Of a stretch of DNA of 7,906 bases, positions 1 to 7,394 are shown in pieces. Under the pieces are notes generated by a model. The model ran no database searches. It was given only the letters and a program-made list of their open reading frames with translations, and had not been told where the DNA came from. Position numbers and translations under genes: made by a program. Source of the stretch: Pirellulales bacterium (GTDB taxonomy: Bacteria > Planctomycetota > Planctomycetia > Pirellulales > Thermoguttaceae); the NCBI GenBank assembly GCA_030617125.1, contig JAUWWA010000064.1, forward strand, positions 1 through 7,906, in the 5' to 3' direction. The number at the start of each line of letters is the position of its first letter. Position 1 is the stretch's first letter.

Positions 1-639
1 AACGGACGTTTCCAAAGTGCTAACCCCAACGCGCCAAAGACTTCTCGGCACGTCGACCACCGCCGCCCCGAGAACCCGTCTGTAAGTTTTACCAAGCAAT
101 ATCCGGGCAAACCTAAGGTCTCAGAACTATTCCGAGGCAGTTGTCCGCTTAACGGTACAAGTGGTATTCTCGTTGAAGCTGTTTGTGATGTCAAGATGCG
201 AAGGTTCAGATTATTTGAGACGCTTTTTCCCGAATTGCCGTTTTGGCCGTTTGGTTGTATCCGCAGACTGAAGCGAAAAGCTTAAACCACTGCTTGAGTG
301 GAGGTTCGGAGGAGGGCGGGACAGAGAGGTTGTTCCAAGGCCGGGCGACCGGCAATTGATCGTGCTCGGCACCGCGGATGGCAATCGCCACCTGCACCCA
401 GCAGGGCTGATCGGTGTTCGAGTTCTTGTCGGAATCGGTCCAATCTCATCTTCGCGGTGCTCCGCCACCCTCACTCCTGCCGTCACGTACCTGACGGCCT
501 TCTCTCCACGCTTCTTTTTTTTCTACTTCGCGGTTCCGTGGTCGCCCTCTGTCACCCCGTGAACAGTTACTGCCCCGGCATCCACCGTCGGCTGATAGCA
601 TAGCACAATGCAGACGGGAGGGGCAAGGGGTGGGGGAGA
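1..639. other. Upstream region with no recognised gene
   Basis: I recognise no protein, tRNA or rRNA in this stretch. Frame +1 is open from the window edge to a TAA at 283-285 (94 codons), so it could be the 3' end of a gene entering from the left, but its translation (ending FGCIRRLKRKA) matches no family I know. On the minus strand, 206-445 is open between two TGA codons; its first half has GC-rich third positions and reads like protein, the rest does not, and no clear start or ribosome site is present. Base composition is lower in GC for roughly 80-290 than in the genes that follow. A decayed gene or plain intergenic DNA are both possible. Confidence 0.4.
479..498. repeat. Small perfect inverted repeat
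   Basis: GCCGTCA at 479-485 is the exact reverse complement of TGACGGC at 492-498, with a six-base centre. A run of eight T lies at 515-522, about 16 bases after the stem, which is too far for a standard intrinsic terminator. It could be a short hairpin or an operator-like site. No gene with a known boundary lies next to it, so no role is assigned. Confidence 0.3.
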
Positions 640-724
<85 letters not shown>

Positions 725-742
725 GCCCTCTCCCCCTTCGAC

Positions 743-2764
743 ATGCTACCCTACACCTATGCTCACACCTACCGAAATCCTGGGTCCGGGGGGCGAATTG
801 CCGCTCGACTGGAAGACTACGAACACCGCGGGGAGCAGCTCGCCATGGCCGAGGCCGTCGACGACGCCATCCGCGACCAGAAGCACCTGGTCGTCGAGGC
901 GGGGACCGGTGTGGGCAAGAGCTTCGCCTACCTGGTCCCGGCCATCCTGCACGCCGCCGCACCCGGCAAGAAGCGTCCACCCGAGGGCCAGTCCGACGCC
1001 GCGGGCAAGAGAGAACCGGCCGGCCGCGTGATCATCTCCACGCACACCATCAGCCTCCAAGAGCAGTTGATGCAGAAGGACATTCCGCTGCTGCGCAGCG
1101 TCATCCCCCTGGAGTTCGCGGCCGTGCTGGTCAAGGGCCGGGGCAACTACGTCAGCCTGCGCCGGTTGGAAAACGCCGCCGGCCGGGCCGCGAGCCTCTT
1201 CAGCTATGAGCAAGAGTACGACGAGCTGCGCCGCATCCGCGACTGGGCGCAGAAAACCCACGACGGCTCGCTCTCCGACCTCGACTTCCGCCCCCGGCCG
1301 GCCATCTGGGACGAACTGGCCAGCGAGCACGGCAACTGCATGGGCCGCAAGTGTCCCCGCTACGGCGATTGCTTCTACTACCAAGCCCGGCGCCGCATGC
1401 AAAACGCCCAAATCCTCGTGGTCAATCATGCCTTGTTTTTCAGCGACCTGGTGCTGCGGCGCGCCGGCGCGAGCATCCTGCCCGACTACGATGTCGTCAT
1501 CTTCGACGAAGCCCACACGCTCGAAGCGGTCGCCGGCGACCACTTGGGGTTGAACATCACCAGCGGACAGGTCGACTATACGCTGCGGAAGCTCTACAAC
1601 GATCGGACCGACCGCGGGCTGCTCGTCCATCACGAGCTGCGCGACGCCCAACGCCAGGTGAGCGAATGCCGCGATCGGGCCGATACGTTCTTCGAGAGCC
1701 TCGCGCAGTGGGCCGACGCACACTCCGGCGGCAACGGCCGGGTGCGAGAAACGCAGATCGTGCCGAATCCGCTCAGCGAAGCGCTCGACAAGCTGGCCGG
1801 CATCGTCCGCGGCCACGGCAAAAGAATCGAGAACCCCGAGCAACGCCAGGACCTCCTCGCGGCGTCCAATCGGTTGGACGCATTGGCCGACGGCGCCGAA
1901 CAGTGGCGATGCCAGCAGATCGACGGCGCCGTCTATTGGATCGAGACCGCGACGGTTCGCCGTCGCCGCCGTGTGACGTTGGCCGCGGCGCCGATCGACG
2001 TCGGGCCGATCCTCCGGGAGGAACTCTTCGACAAGACGCCCACGGTGATCGCCACCAGCGCGACGCTGGCGACCGCCGGGCGGTTCGACTTCTTCCAGTC
2101 GCGCACCGGGATGACGCAGGCGGATACGCTCTGCCTCGGCAGCCCGTTCGACTACCGACGGCAGGTGCAACTGATCCTGCCTGGGGGCATGCCCGACCCG
2201 GGCAGCCAAACGGCACAGTACGAAAGGTGCGTCGCCGAGATGATTCGCCGGTATGCGGGCCGAAGCGAAGGTCGGGCGTTCGTGCTCTTCACCAGCTACG
2301 ACTTGATGCGTCGGATCGCCGCAGAGCTATCGTCGTGGCTTGCCGAGGAAGAGTTGGCGTTGTACTCGCAGGCCGACGGCGTGCCGCGCAGCCGGATGCT
2401 CGAACAGTTCAAAGCCAACCCGCGAAGCGTGCTCTTCGGCACCGATAGTTTCTGGCAAGGCGTCGACGTGCCGGGCGACGCGCTGAAGAACGTGATCATC
2501 ACGCGATTGCCGTTCAGCGTGCCGGATCGGCCGCTGTTGGAAGCCCGGCTCGAGGCCGTCAAGGCCGCCGGCGGCAACCCGTTCCGCGATTACCAATTGC
2601 CCGAGGCGATTCTGAAACTCAAACAGGGCTTCGGCCGGTTGATTCGCACGCGACGCGACACCGGCATGGTCGTGATCCTGGATCCGCGGGTGCGCACGAA
2701 GCCGTACGGCCGGATGTTCTTGGCCTCACTGCCGGAGTGCCGGCAAGTGGAGGAACAGGTGTAG
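743..2764 (+). CDS. DinG/XPD-family ATP-dependent DNA helicase (probable N-terminal frameshift)
   Basis: This is a superfamily 2 helicase of the DinG/Rad3 type, expected to unwind DNA 5' to 3' using ATP, in repair or replication-fork maintenance in the cytoplasm. Counting from the ATG at 743 (673 aa): Walker [10 protein letters not shown] at 52-60; Fe-S-type cysteines at 199, 204 and 210 (NCMGRKC...DC); DEAH box at 255-258; TSATL motif in the second half; [14 protein letters not shown] motif V; QGFGRLIR motif VI at 628-635. The fourth Fe-S ligand position appears to be Ser138 (NYVSLRRL). Homologues start with MLxxxxILGPGGxIAARL; here that start (ATG at 759) lies in another frame and joins the main frame only if one base is added to the six-G run at 788-793. 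The ATG at 743 is therefore a fallback start with no clear ribosome site; the frame is also open upstream to 662 through repeat DNA. Function is secure, the exact start is not. Confidence 0.9.
   Translation: MLPYTYAHTYRNPGSGGRIAARLEDYEHRGEQLAMAEAVDDAIRDQKHLVVEAGTGVGKSFAYLVPAILHAAAPGKKRPPEGQSDAAGKREPAGRVIISTHTISLQEQLMQKDIPLLRSVIPLEFAAVLVKGRGNYVSLRRLENAAGRAASLFSYEQEYDELRRIRDWAQKTHDGSLSDLDFRPRPAIWDELASEHGNCMGRKCPRYGDCFYYQARRRMQNAQILVVNHALFFSDLVLRRAGASILPDYDVVIFDEAHTLEAVAGDHLGLNITSGQVDYTLRKLYNDRTDRGLLVHHELRDAQRQVSECRDRADTFFESLAQWADAHSGGNGRVRETQIVPNPLSEALDKLAGIVRGHGKRIENPEQRQDLLAASNRLDALADGAEQWRCQQIDGAVYWIETATVRRRRRVTLAAAPIDVGPILREELFDKTPTVIATSATLATAGRFDFFQSRTGMTQADTLCLGSPFDYRRQVQLILPGGMPDPGSQTAQYERCVAEMIRRYAGRSEGRAFVLFTSYDLMRRIAAELSSWLAEEELALYSQADGVPRSRMLEQFKANPRSVLFGTDSFWQGVDVPGDALKNVIITRLPFSVPDRPLLEARLEAVKAAGGNPFRDYQLPEAILKLKQGFGRLIRTRRDTGMVVILDPRVRTKPYGRMFLASLPECRQVEEQV
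759..793 (+). other. Probable true helicase N-terminus, out of frame
   Basis: Reading from the ATG at 759 gives [12 protein letters not shown], which matches the usual beginning of planctomycete DinG-like helicases. The expected continuation [12 protein letters not shown] is encoded from 794 in the next frame. One extra base in the G run 788-793 would fuse them. A sequencing error, a real loss-of-start mutation, or slippage on the G run would all give this pattern; I cannot tell them apart from one read of the sequence. Confidence 0.65.
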
Positions 2765-2777
2765 GGAGGCTTCTCCC
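2764..2777 (+). other. Short stem-loop at the helicase stop codon
   Basis: GGGAG (2764-2768) and CTCCC (2773-2777) pair perfectly around the loop GCTT, starting on the last base of the TAG stop. No T run follows, so this is not a convincing intrinsic terminator, and transcription may continue into the TPR gene 79 bases downstream. Confidence 0.25.
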
Positions 2778-2843
2778 AACCGGAAAAGCCGAATACAATA
2801 CAGGTTTGACTCCCGCTGCCCACTCCAAACGGGACCACATACC

Positions 2844-4346
2844 GTGCCAGGTTTCATCCGGTCAAGGATGCCGGCCGTGCTGCCGGCCGTGTTGGTGCTT
2901 GCCGCCGTGCTGTCGGGCGGCCTGGCTCGGGCCGAAAACGAAGGCCAGGACGACCTCGACAAGGCGACCGAAGCGAAACTCTCGGCCAGCACGTTCGGCG
3001 ACCTGGCCGAGGTGATCCAGCTCGCCGAAAGTGCACTGGAGAAGGGGCTCGACGAAGACAACAGCACGTTCGCCACGAACCTGCTCGTCTCGACGCTCAT
3101 CCAGCGCGGCACGGCGCTGGGCGAGAGGATTTTCCGTCGCAGCCCGCCCGATGCCCGATGGCCGCAGTTCCGGCACGTCGCACTTGCCGACCTGGAAAAA
3201 GCCGTCAAGCTCAGTCCCAAGCAGCCCATGGCGCTGCTGCTGATCGCGCGGTTGAACTTCTTACCCGACGGCGATCGCCGGCGCGCAGCCGAAACGCTCA
3301 ACTCGGCCATCGACCTGTTGGCCGACGAACCCAAGCAGCGCGCCGCAGCGCTGATCCTCCGCGCGGCGATCGAAGAAGACGCCCAGAAGCAACTGGCCGA
3401 TCTCGACGAGGCGATCCGCCTGCAACCGGACCACGGCCCCGCGCACGAGGCCCGGGCGCTCGTGCTCGCCGGCTTGAAACAATACGACGAGGCGCTCGCG
3501 TCGTTGGACAAGGCCGCCAAACTCCGACCGGAATCGCCGTCGCCGCTTATGCTGAAGGCGCGCATCCACGTCCAGCAGAAAGACCTCAAGGCCGCCTTGG
3601 CCGATCTGGAGCAGGCCGAGAAGATCGCGCCGAAGAGCATGGCCGTGCTGCTCTTGCGGGCCGCAGTCTACGAGGAGATGAACGAGAAGAACCAGGCGCT
3701 GGCCGAATTAGACCGCGCACTGGTAATAAGCCCCGACATGCCTGCCGCCATCCGACTGCGCGCCGTCCTGCTGGCCGAGGCTGGAAAGATCGACGAGGCC
3801 GTCGCCGAATTGGAGAGGCTCCGCGCGCTGCGGCCGGGCGACAAGCTCACTCTGTTTCAGCTCGGCATGCTCTACAGCGCGGGGAAGCAATACGACAAGG
3901 CGATCGAGACATACTCGACGATTCTCGCCGATGTGTCGGACAGTTGGGCCGCCTTGCGCGGCCGCGGCGACGCGCTGCTGACCCTCGGCAAGCAGACAGA
4001 AGCGCTCGCCGATTACGAAAGAACTCTGAAACTACGGCCGAAAAACTCCGGCGTGCTGAACAACCTCGCCTGGCTTCTGGCCACCTCGCCCGACGAGAAG
4101 CTCCGCGACGGACAGCGGGCGATCACGCTGGCTATGGAAGCCTGCAAGCTGACCGAGTACAAGCAGGCCCACATCCTCAGCACGCTCGCCGCCGCCTACG
4201 CCGAGACCGGCGATTTCGCCTCGGCAGTGAAGTGGATCGAAAAGGGCCTCGAAATCGCCGACGAGAAGATGAAGGAGCCGCTCGAAAAGGAACTCGAAAG
4301 CTACCGCGCCGAGAAACCATGGCGCGAACTCCTTTCTGGGGACTAG
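2844..4346 (+). CDS. Exported tetratricopeptide-repeat protein
   Basis: A 500-aa protein that probably acts as a protein-interaction scaffold outside the cytoplasm; its partner is unknown. Residues 1-30 look like a Sec signal peptide: arginines at 6 and 8, a hydrophobic stretch at about 10-26, and a likely cut after ALA-like ARA at 28-30. The GTG start at 2844 is chosen over the ATG at 2868 because only the longer form has the basic residues of a signal peptide; neither has a well-placed ribosome site. From about residue 115 to 475 the chain is a series of roughly 34-residue helical pairs typical of TPRs (for example LADLDEAIRLQPDHGPAHEARALVLAGLKQYDEALASLDKA split over 184-224, then units near 236-265, 269-299, 303-332, 337-366 and 370-399). 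The C-terminal part (NNLAWLLATSP at 406-416, AAAYAETGDF at 449-458, KELESYRAEKPWRE at 482-495) is a tail I associate with planctomycete TPR proteins. It may share a transcript with the helicase, without an evident functional link. Confidence 0.85.
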   Translation: MPGFIRSRMPAVLPAVLVLAAVLSGGLARAENEGQDDLDKATEAKLSASTFGDLAEVIQLAESALEKGLDEDNSTFATNLLVSTLIQRGTALGERIFRRSPPDARWPQFRHVALADLEKAVKLSPKQPMALLLIARLNFLPDGDRRRAAETLNSAIDLLADEPKQRAAALILRAAIEEDAQKQLADLDEAIRLQPDHGPAHEARALVLAGLKQYDEALASLDKAAKLRPESPSPLMLKARIHVQQKDLKAALADLEQAEKIAPKSMAVLLLRAAVYEEMNEKNQALAELDRALVISPDMPAAIRLRAVLLAEAGKIDEAVAELERLRALRPGDKLTLFQLGMLYSAGKQYDKAIETYSTILADVSDSWAALRGRGDALLTLGKQTEALADYERTLKLRPKNSGVLNNLAWLLATSPDEKLRDGQRAITLAMEACKLTEYKQAHILSTLAAAYAETGDFASAVKWIEKGLEIADEKMKEPLEKELESYRAEKPWRELLSGD

Positions 4347-4370
4347 GGGGTAGAGGCTTGGGGTCAGAGG
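4338..4370 (+). repeat. G-rich run between convergent genes
   Basis: The 24-base gap between two convergent genes and its edges hold G runs at 4338-4341, 4346-4350, 4355-4356, 4360-4363 and 4369-4370, separated by short spacers. The stretch covers the TPR stop codon (4344-4346) and reaches the last bases before the minus-strand methyltransferase stop. It could fold as a G-quadruplex of two layers, or be a decayed copy of a G-rich simple repeat. I see no ordinary intrinsic terminator hairpin in the gap. Confidence 0.35.
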
Positions 4371-5648
4371 TCAAGTGCCGCCGACCTCATCCAACTCCGC
4401 CCTTTGATTCCGAATCCCCAATGCCGGAATACTTTCATACAGTCCCGCGCGCGTCGACGGCAGTTGATTCAGGGCGGGCCGGGCGAACAACGCCTGAAAC
4501 AACTGGAGCGAGCCGGTCGCAAACGCCGCCGCCGATCCGGCCAAGTACAGCCGCCACGCCCGAACAAATCGCTCGTCGAACATCTCGCGGACCACGTCGG
4601 CCGACGACTCGAAACGCGCAAGCCAGTGCCGCAACGTCTTGGCATAGTGCAGCCGCAGGTTCTCCAGGTCCAGCAGCGAGAATTCCCAGGGCTCGAAGAT
4701 GGCCGAAAGCTGGCGCGGGCTGGGCGGATACGCGCCGGGGAAAATCTGCCGCTCGATCCACCAATTCAGCCAGGTCGGCCGGTTCTGTCCGATCACTTGG
4801 ATCAGCCCTCGTCCGGTCGGACCGAGACAGCGATCCATCATCGCGCCGAAATCGCGGTAATGCTCCACGCCGACGTGCTCCAACATTCCGAGCGAAACCA
4901 GGGCGTCGAACCGGCCCGAGATGTTCCGGTAGTCGTCCTCGATAAACTCCACGCGATCGTTCAGGCCTTCCGCCTTGGCGCGCTCACGGGCATAGACGGT
5001 CTGCCGATGCGAGATGTTGTACGACTTGACCTTCACGCCGTAGTGTCTGGCCATGTGCAGCGCGAGCGCGCCCCAACCACCGCCAATCTCGACGACGTGC
5101 TCGCCGGGCTTCAGCCACATCTTCCGGCACACGTAGTCCAGCTTGGCCGCTTGGGCTTCCTCCAGCGTGGCGTCAGGGCTAGGGAAGTAGGCGCCGCTGT
5201 AGACCATTTCGTCGTCGAGCCACAGCCGGTAGAAATCGTTGCCGATGTCGTAGTGGCGGTGGATGCTCGCCCGCGCACCGCGGATCGTGTTGCGGTGCCG
5301 CCGGTTGATCCATTGAGTGATTCTTGCCCGCACGCGTCCCACCCGTTGCGGAGCCGCCGCCATGGCCCGGTAAACTGTCTCCAGAAACTGAGAGAAATCC
5401 CCTTCGACCTCGATACGGCCGTCGGTGTAGGCGTCGCCGAAGTGCAGTTCCGGATGGAAAACGAGTTTCAGCAGGGTAGGACGGTCGTGGATCAGCACCC
5501 GGGCTACTTCCCGGGCGTCCGAGCCGACAATCTCCGCACCGTCCCAAAGCACCACGCGAATCGACGGGCTGCCGATCGCACGAAGTACTCGGCGAACGAG
5601 CCGCCGCGACAGCCTGTCGCTGCACGTGATTGCCGCACGACGAAACAT
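4371..5648 (-). CDS. Cyclopropane-fatty-acid-synthase-like SAM methyltransferase
   Basis: A class I SAM-dependent methyltransferase of the Cfa family, expected to act on unsaturated acyl chains of membrane phospholipids. Counting from an upstream GTG at 5657: HYDIGNDFY at 135-143, MVYSGAYF at 151-158, SAM-binding VVEIGGGWG at 188-196, GMLEHVG at 257-263, IERQIFPGAYPPS at 301-313, and LRLHYAKTL at 334-342. The ATG at 5648 (residue 4 in that numbering, giving 425 aa) is preferred because AAAGG lies about eight bases upstream, while the GTG has no ribosome site. Compared with E. coli Cfa, Glu239 and Tyr317 are kept (Glu260, Tyr338), but Cys139 is Gly155 and His266 is Gln287, two positions around the bicarbonate site. 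It may still methylate lipids, but the product (cyclopropane or methyl branch) cannot be read from sequence. It converges on the TPR gene and diverges from the RNA hydrolase. Confidence 0.88.
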   Translation of the reverse strand: MFRRAAITCSDRLSRRLVRRVLRAIGSPSIRVVLWDGAEIVGSDAREVARVLIHDRPTLLKLVFHPELHFGDAYTDGRIEVEGDFSQFLETVYRAMAAAPQRVGRVRARITQWINRRHRNTIRGARASIHRHYDIGNDFYRLWLDDEMVYSGAYFPSPDATLEEAQAAKLDYVCRKMWLKPGEHVVEIGGGWGALALHMARHYGVKVKSYNISHRQTVYARERAKAEGLNDRVEFIEDDYRNISGRFDALVSLGMLEHVGVEHYRDFGAMMDRCLGPTGRGLIQVIGQNRPTWLNWWIERQIFPGAYPPSPRQLSAIFEPWEFSLLDLENLRLHYAKTLRHWLARFESSADVVREMFDERFVRAWRLYLAGSAAAFATGSLQLFQALFARPALNQLPSTRAGLYESIPALGIRNQRAELDEVGGT

Positions 5649-5687
5649 CAGCAGCACCTTTGAAGACTCTGCCGGGGGATCTCCAGA

Positions 5688-5709
5688 AAGCCTCTGTCAA
5701 GCCTCTGCC
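5688..5709. repeat. Two 11-bp tandem direct repeats in the divergent spacer
   Basis: AAGCCTCTGTC (5688-5698) is followed immediately by AAGCCTCTGCC (5699-5709), ten of eleven bases identical, and then by AAG again. The copies are one helical turn apart and lie between the candidate promoter and the Cfa-like gene, a plausible operator position. This is inference; a chance duplication is equally possible. Confidence 0.35.
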
Positions 5710-5730
5710 AAGCTGCAAATCTTGGCGTTT

Positions 5731-5759
5731 ATGATACCACATCTCGCTTTTTCGCTCAA
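5731..5759 (-). promoter_or_regulatory. Candidate sigma70-type promoter for the Cfa-like gene
   Basis: On the minus strand TTGAGC (5759-5754) is followed after 17 bases by TATCAT (5736-5731), matching the -35 and -10 consensus at four and five of six positions. Transcription would start near 5724 and leave a leader of about 75 bases before the ATG at 5648. The spacing is ideal, but such matches also arise by chance. Confidence 0.35.
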
Positions 5760-5814
5760 GCTGCGCCATCGATTGTCCGATCCGGTGAACACGGCCGAGA
5801 TATGCGATCTCGCC

Positions 5815-5822
5815 GGAAAGGA
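5815..5822 (+). promoter_or_regulatory. Ribosome binding site fixing the hydrolase start
   Basis: GGAAAGGA lies seven bases before the GTG at 5830. It supports this start over the longer open frame that runs back to 5626 and would overlap the divergent methyltransferase gene. Confidence 0.6.
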
Positions 5823-5829
5823 ACACGCC

Positions 5830-7230
5830 GTGAAGCTGCAAGTCCTCGGGGCCACACGCCAGGTGACCGGTTCGCAGACCTACGTCGAGGCCGACGGGAC
5901 CAAGGTTCTGGTCGATTGCGGCATGTTCCAGGAACGGGCGTTCCAGGGGCGAAACTGGGAACCCAGCCGCGTGCGCGCCCGCGACCTCGATGCCATCCTG
6001 CTGACGCACGCACACGTCGACCACTGCGGGCTGGCGCCGAAGCTGGTCCGGGAAGGGTTCCGCGGCGAGATCATCACGACCGGCGCCTCGGCCGATTTGG
6101 TCGAGTTGGTGCTGCGCGATGCGGCCAAGATTCAGGCGGAAGATGCTACCTACAAGAAGAGACGCCACCGCAAGGAGCGCCGGGGGGGTAAGTATCCCGT
6201 CAAACCGCTTTACACCATGCGCGACGTCGAGCACACGCTGCCGCTCGTGAAGCCCGTCGCCTACGAGCAAACTGTGAACATCGGCGACGGCTGCACGGCG
6301 GAGTTCCACGACGCGGGCCATATCCTGGGCTCCGCCATGATCGAACTAACGCTGTGCGCCGACGGCAAGCCGCGCCGGCTGGTCTTCTCCGGCGACATCG
6401 GCCAGTGGGGTAAGCCCATCGTCCGCGATCCCACCGCACTGACCGAAGCCGACTACGTCGTGATGGAATCGACCTATGGCGACCGCGAACACCAGAACCA
6501 CGGCGATGTCGAAACGCAACTGGAGGAGGTGATCGGCGCAACGCTCAGCCGAGGCGGGAACGTGGTCGTGCCGATCTTTGCGATCGAGCGCGCCCAGGAA
6601 TTCCTCTACTATATTGCCCGGCTGCTGCACGCGAAGCGGATTCTGCCCGTGCCGGTCTTTCTCGACAGCCCCATGGCCGCCAATGCCACCGAGGTCTTTC
6701 GCCGGCACCGTGAGTGCTTCGATCTCGAGGCGTGGCAGTTGATCACCTCGGGTAATTCGCCGCTGCAATTCCCGGGCCTGGAGATGGTCCGCACCGTCGA
6801 CGAGTCCAAGGCGATCAACAATCATGAAGGCCCGGCGATCATCCTTTCGACCTCGGGCATGTGCACGGCCGGGCGGATCAAGTTCCACCTGCGGCAGAAC
6901 ATCGGCCGCCAGGAGTCCACAATTCTGTTTGTCGGCTACCAGGCCAACGGCACGCTGGGCCGGCAGATCCTCGACGGCGACCGGGAAGTCCGCATCCACG
7001 GCCGCATGCACCTGGTCAAGGCCCAAGTGGAGCAGATCCGCGGCTTTTCCGGCCACGCCGACCGCGCCGGGTTGCTCCGCTGGCTCGGCTACTTCAACGA
7101 CTCGCACAAGCAACTCTTCCTCACCCACGGGGAAGAAGACGAAGCGCTCAGCCTCCAGTCGCTCCTCCGCGAGCAGTTCGACTGGAACATCTCCGTACCG
7201 CAATATGGTCAAGTTGTGGAACTGGCATAA
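5830..7230 (+). CDS. MBL-fold/beta-CASP RNA hydrolase (Cft2/YSH1 family)
   Basis: A 466-aa zinc-dependent metallo-beta-lactamase-fold nuclease of the beta-CASP group (related to eukaryotic CPSF-73 and bacterial RNA-processing exonucleases), expected to cut or trim RNA in the cytoplasm. All motifs are present: Asp29 in VLVDCG; HAHVDH at 60-65 (motif 2); His164 in DAGHILGS (motif 3); Asp189 in FSGDIG (motif 4); beta-CASP motif A Glu213 in MESTYGD; motif B His353 in GRIKFHL; motif C His409 in FSGHAD. A basic loop (KKRRHRKERR) lies near residues 110-125. Starting at the GTG at 5830 puts the fold's first strand (KLQVLGATRQVTGS) right at the N-terminus, as in relatives, with a good ribosome site before it. 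Length is typical, and the protein looks intact and active. It stands alone, divergent from the Cfa-like gene. Its TAA stop overlaps the first bases of the inverted-repeat element downstream. The physiological RNA target is unknown. Confidence 0.92.
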   Translation: MKLQVLGATRQVTGSQTYVEADGTKVLVDCGMFQERAFQGRNWEPSRVRARDLDAILLTHAHVDHCGLAPKLVREGFRGEIITTGASADLVELVLRDAAKIQAEDATYKKRRHRKERRGGKYPVKPLYTMRDVEHTLPLVKPVAYEQTVNIGDGCTAEFHDAGHILGSAMIELTLCADGKPRRLVFSGDIGQWGKPIVRDPTALTEADYVVMESTYGDREHQNHGDVETQLEEVIGATLSRGGNVVVPIFAIERAQEFLYYIARLLHAKRILPVPVFLDSPMAANATEVFRRHRECFDLEAWQLITSGNSPLQFPGLEMVRTVDESKAINNHEGPAIILSTSGMCTAGRIKFHLRQNIGRQESTILFVGYQANGTLGRQILDGDREVRIHGRMHLVKAQVEQIRGFSGHADRAGLLRWLGYFNDSHKQLFLTHGEEDEALSLQSLLREQFDWNISVPQYGQVVELA

Positions 7231-7388
7231 GAAGGGGACGTGCTACTTTTTGGGCGATTTCACGGTGCATATTTCTCAGGAAAAACGGGCTAGGCTGGCC
7301 GAAAAAGGGGACAGGCCAGCTTTCTTACCCTTTCAACCCACGTAAACCTCGGACGAAAATGGCCCCAAAAGTAGCATGTCCCCTTTTT
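7229..7388. mobile_element. Short non-coding element with 32-bp inverted repeat ends
   Basis: The left arm (7229-7260) and the reverse complement of the right arm (7357-7388) match at 28 of 32 positions; the shared core is GGGGAC(A/G)TGCTACTTTT. A third copy of the AAAAAGGGGACA motif lies inside at 7302-7312 as the loop of a small hairpin (GCTGGCC 7294-7300 with GGCCAGC 7314-7320). No transposase fits in 160 bases, so this looks like a miniature or REP-like palindromic element moved by an enzyme elsewhere. The motif resembles GGGGACA-type palindromes I recall as frequent in planctomycetes, but the family name is not certain. If transcribed from the hydrolase gene, the arms would form a long hairpin ending in six T, so it might also act as terminator. 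Confidence 0.6.
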
Positions 7389-7394
7389 TGAGTC

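Noticed and set aside
746..2209. Long open frame (487 aa) on the minus strand
   Set aside because: It lies fully antisense to the helicase, has no motifs, and arises from the GC-rich codon use of the real gene.
3158..4945. Long plus-strand open frame (595 aa)
   Set aside because: It overlaps the TPR gene in another frame and runs antisense into the methyltransferase; its arginine/proline-rich translation is typical of a frame shadow.
5626..5829. N-terminal extension of the RNA hydrolase
   Set aside because: The extension overlaps the divergent gene's start, has no family similarity, and the GTG at 5830 has a good ribosome site and matches the family's N-terminus.
5179..6321. Minus-strand open frame (380 aa) spanning two genes
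   Set aside because: It is a shadow of the hydrolase gene and a shifted frame of the methyltransferase, with no domain of its own.
7229..7345. Small protein coded through the inverted-repeat element
   Set aside because: The open reading through KGTCYFLGDF comes from a shifted frame of the hydrolase gene running into palindromic DNA; no start or ribosome site supports it.
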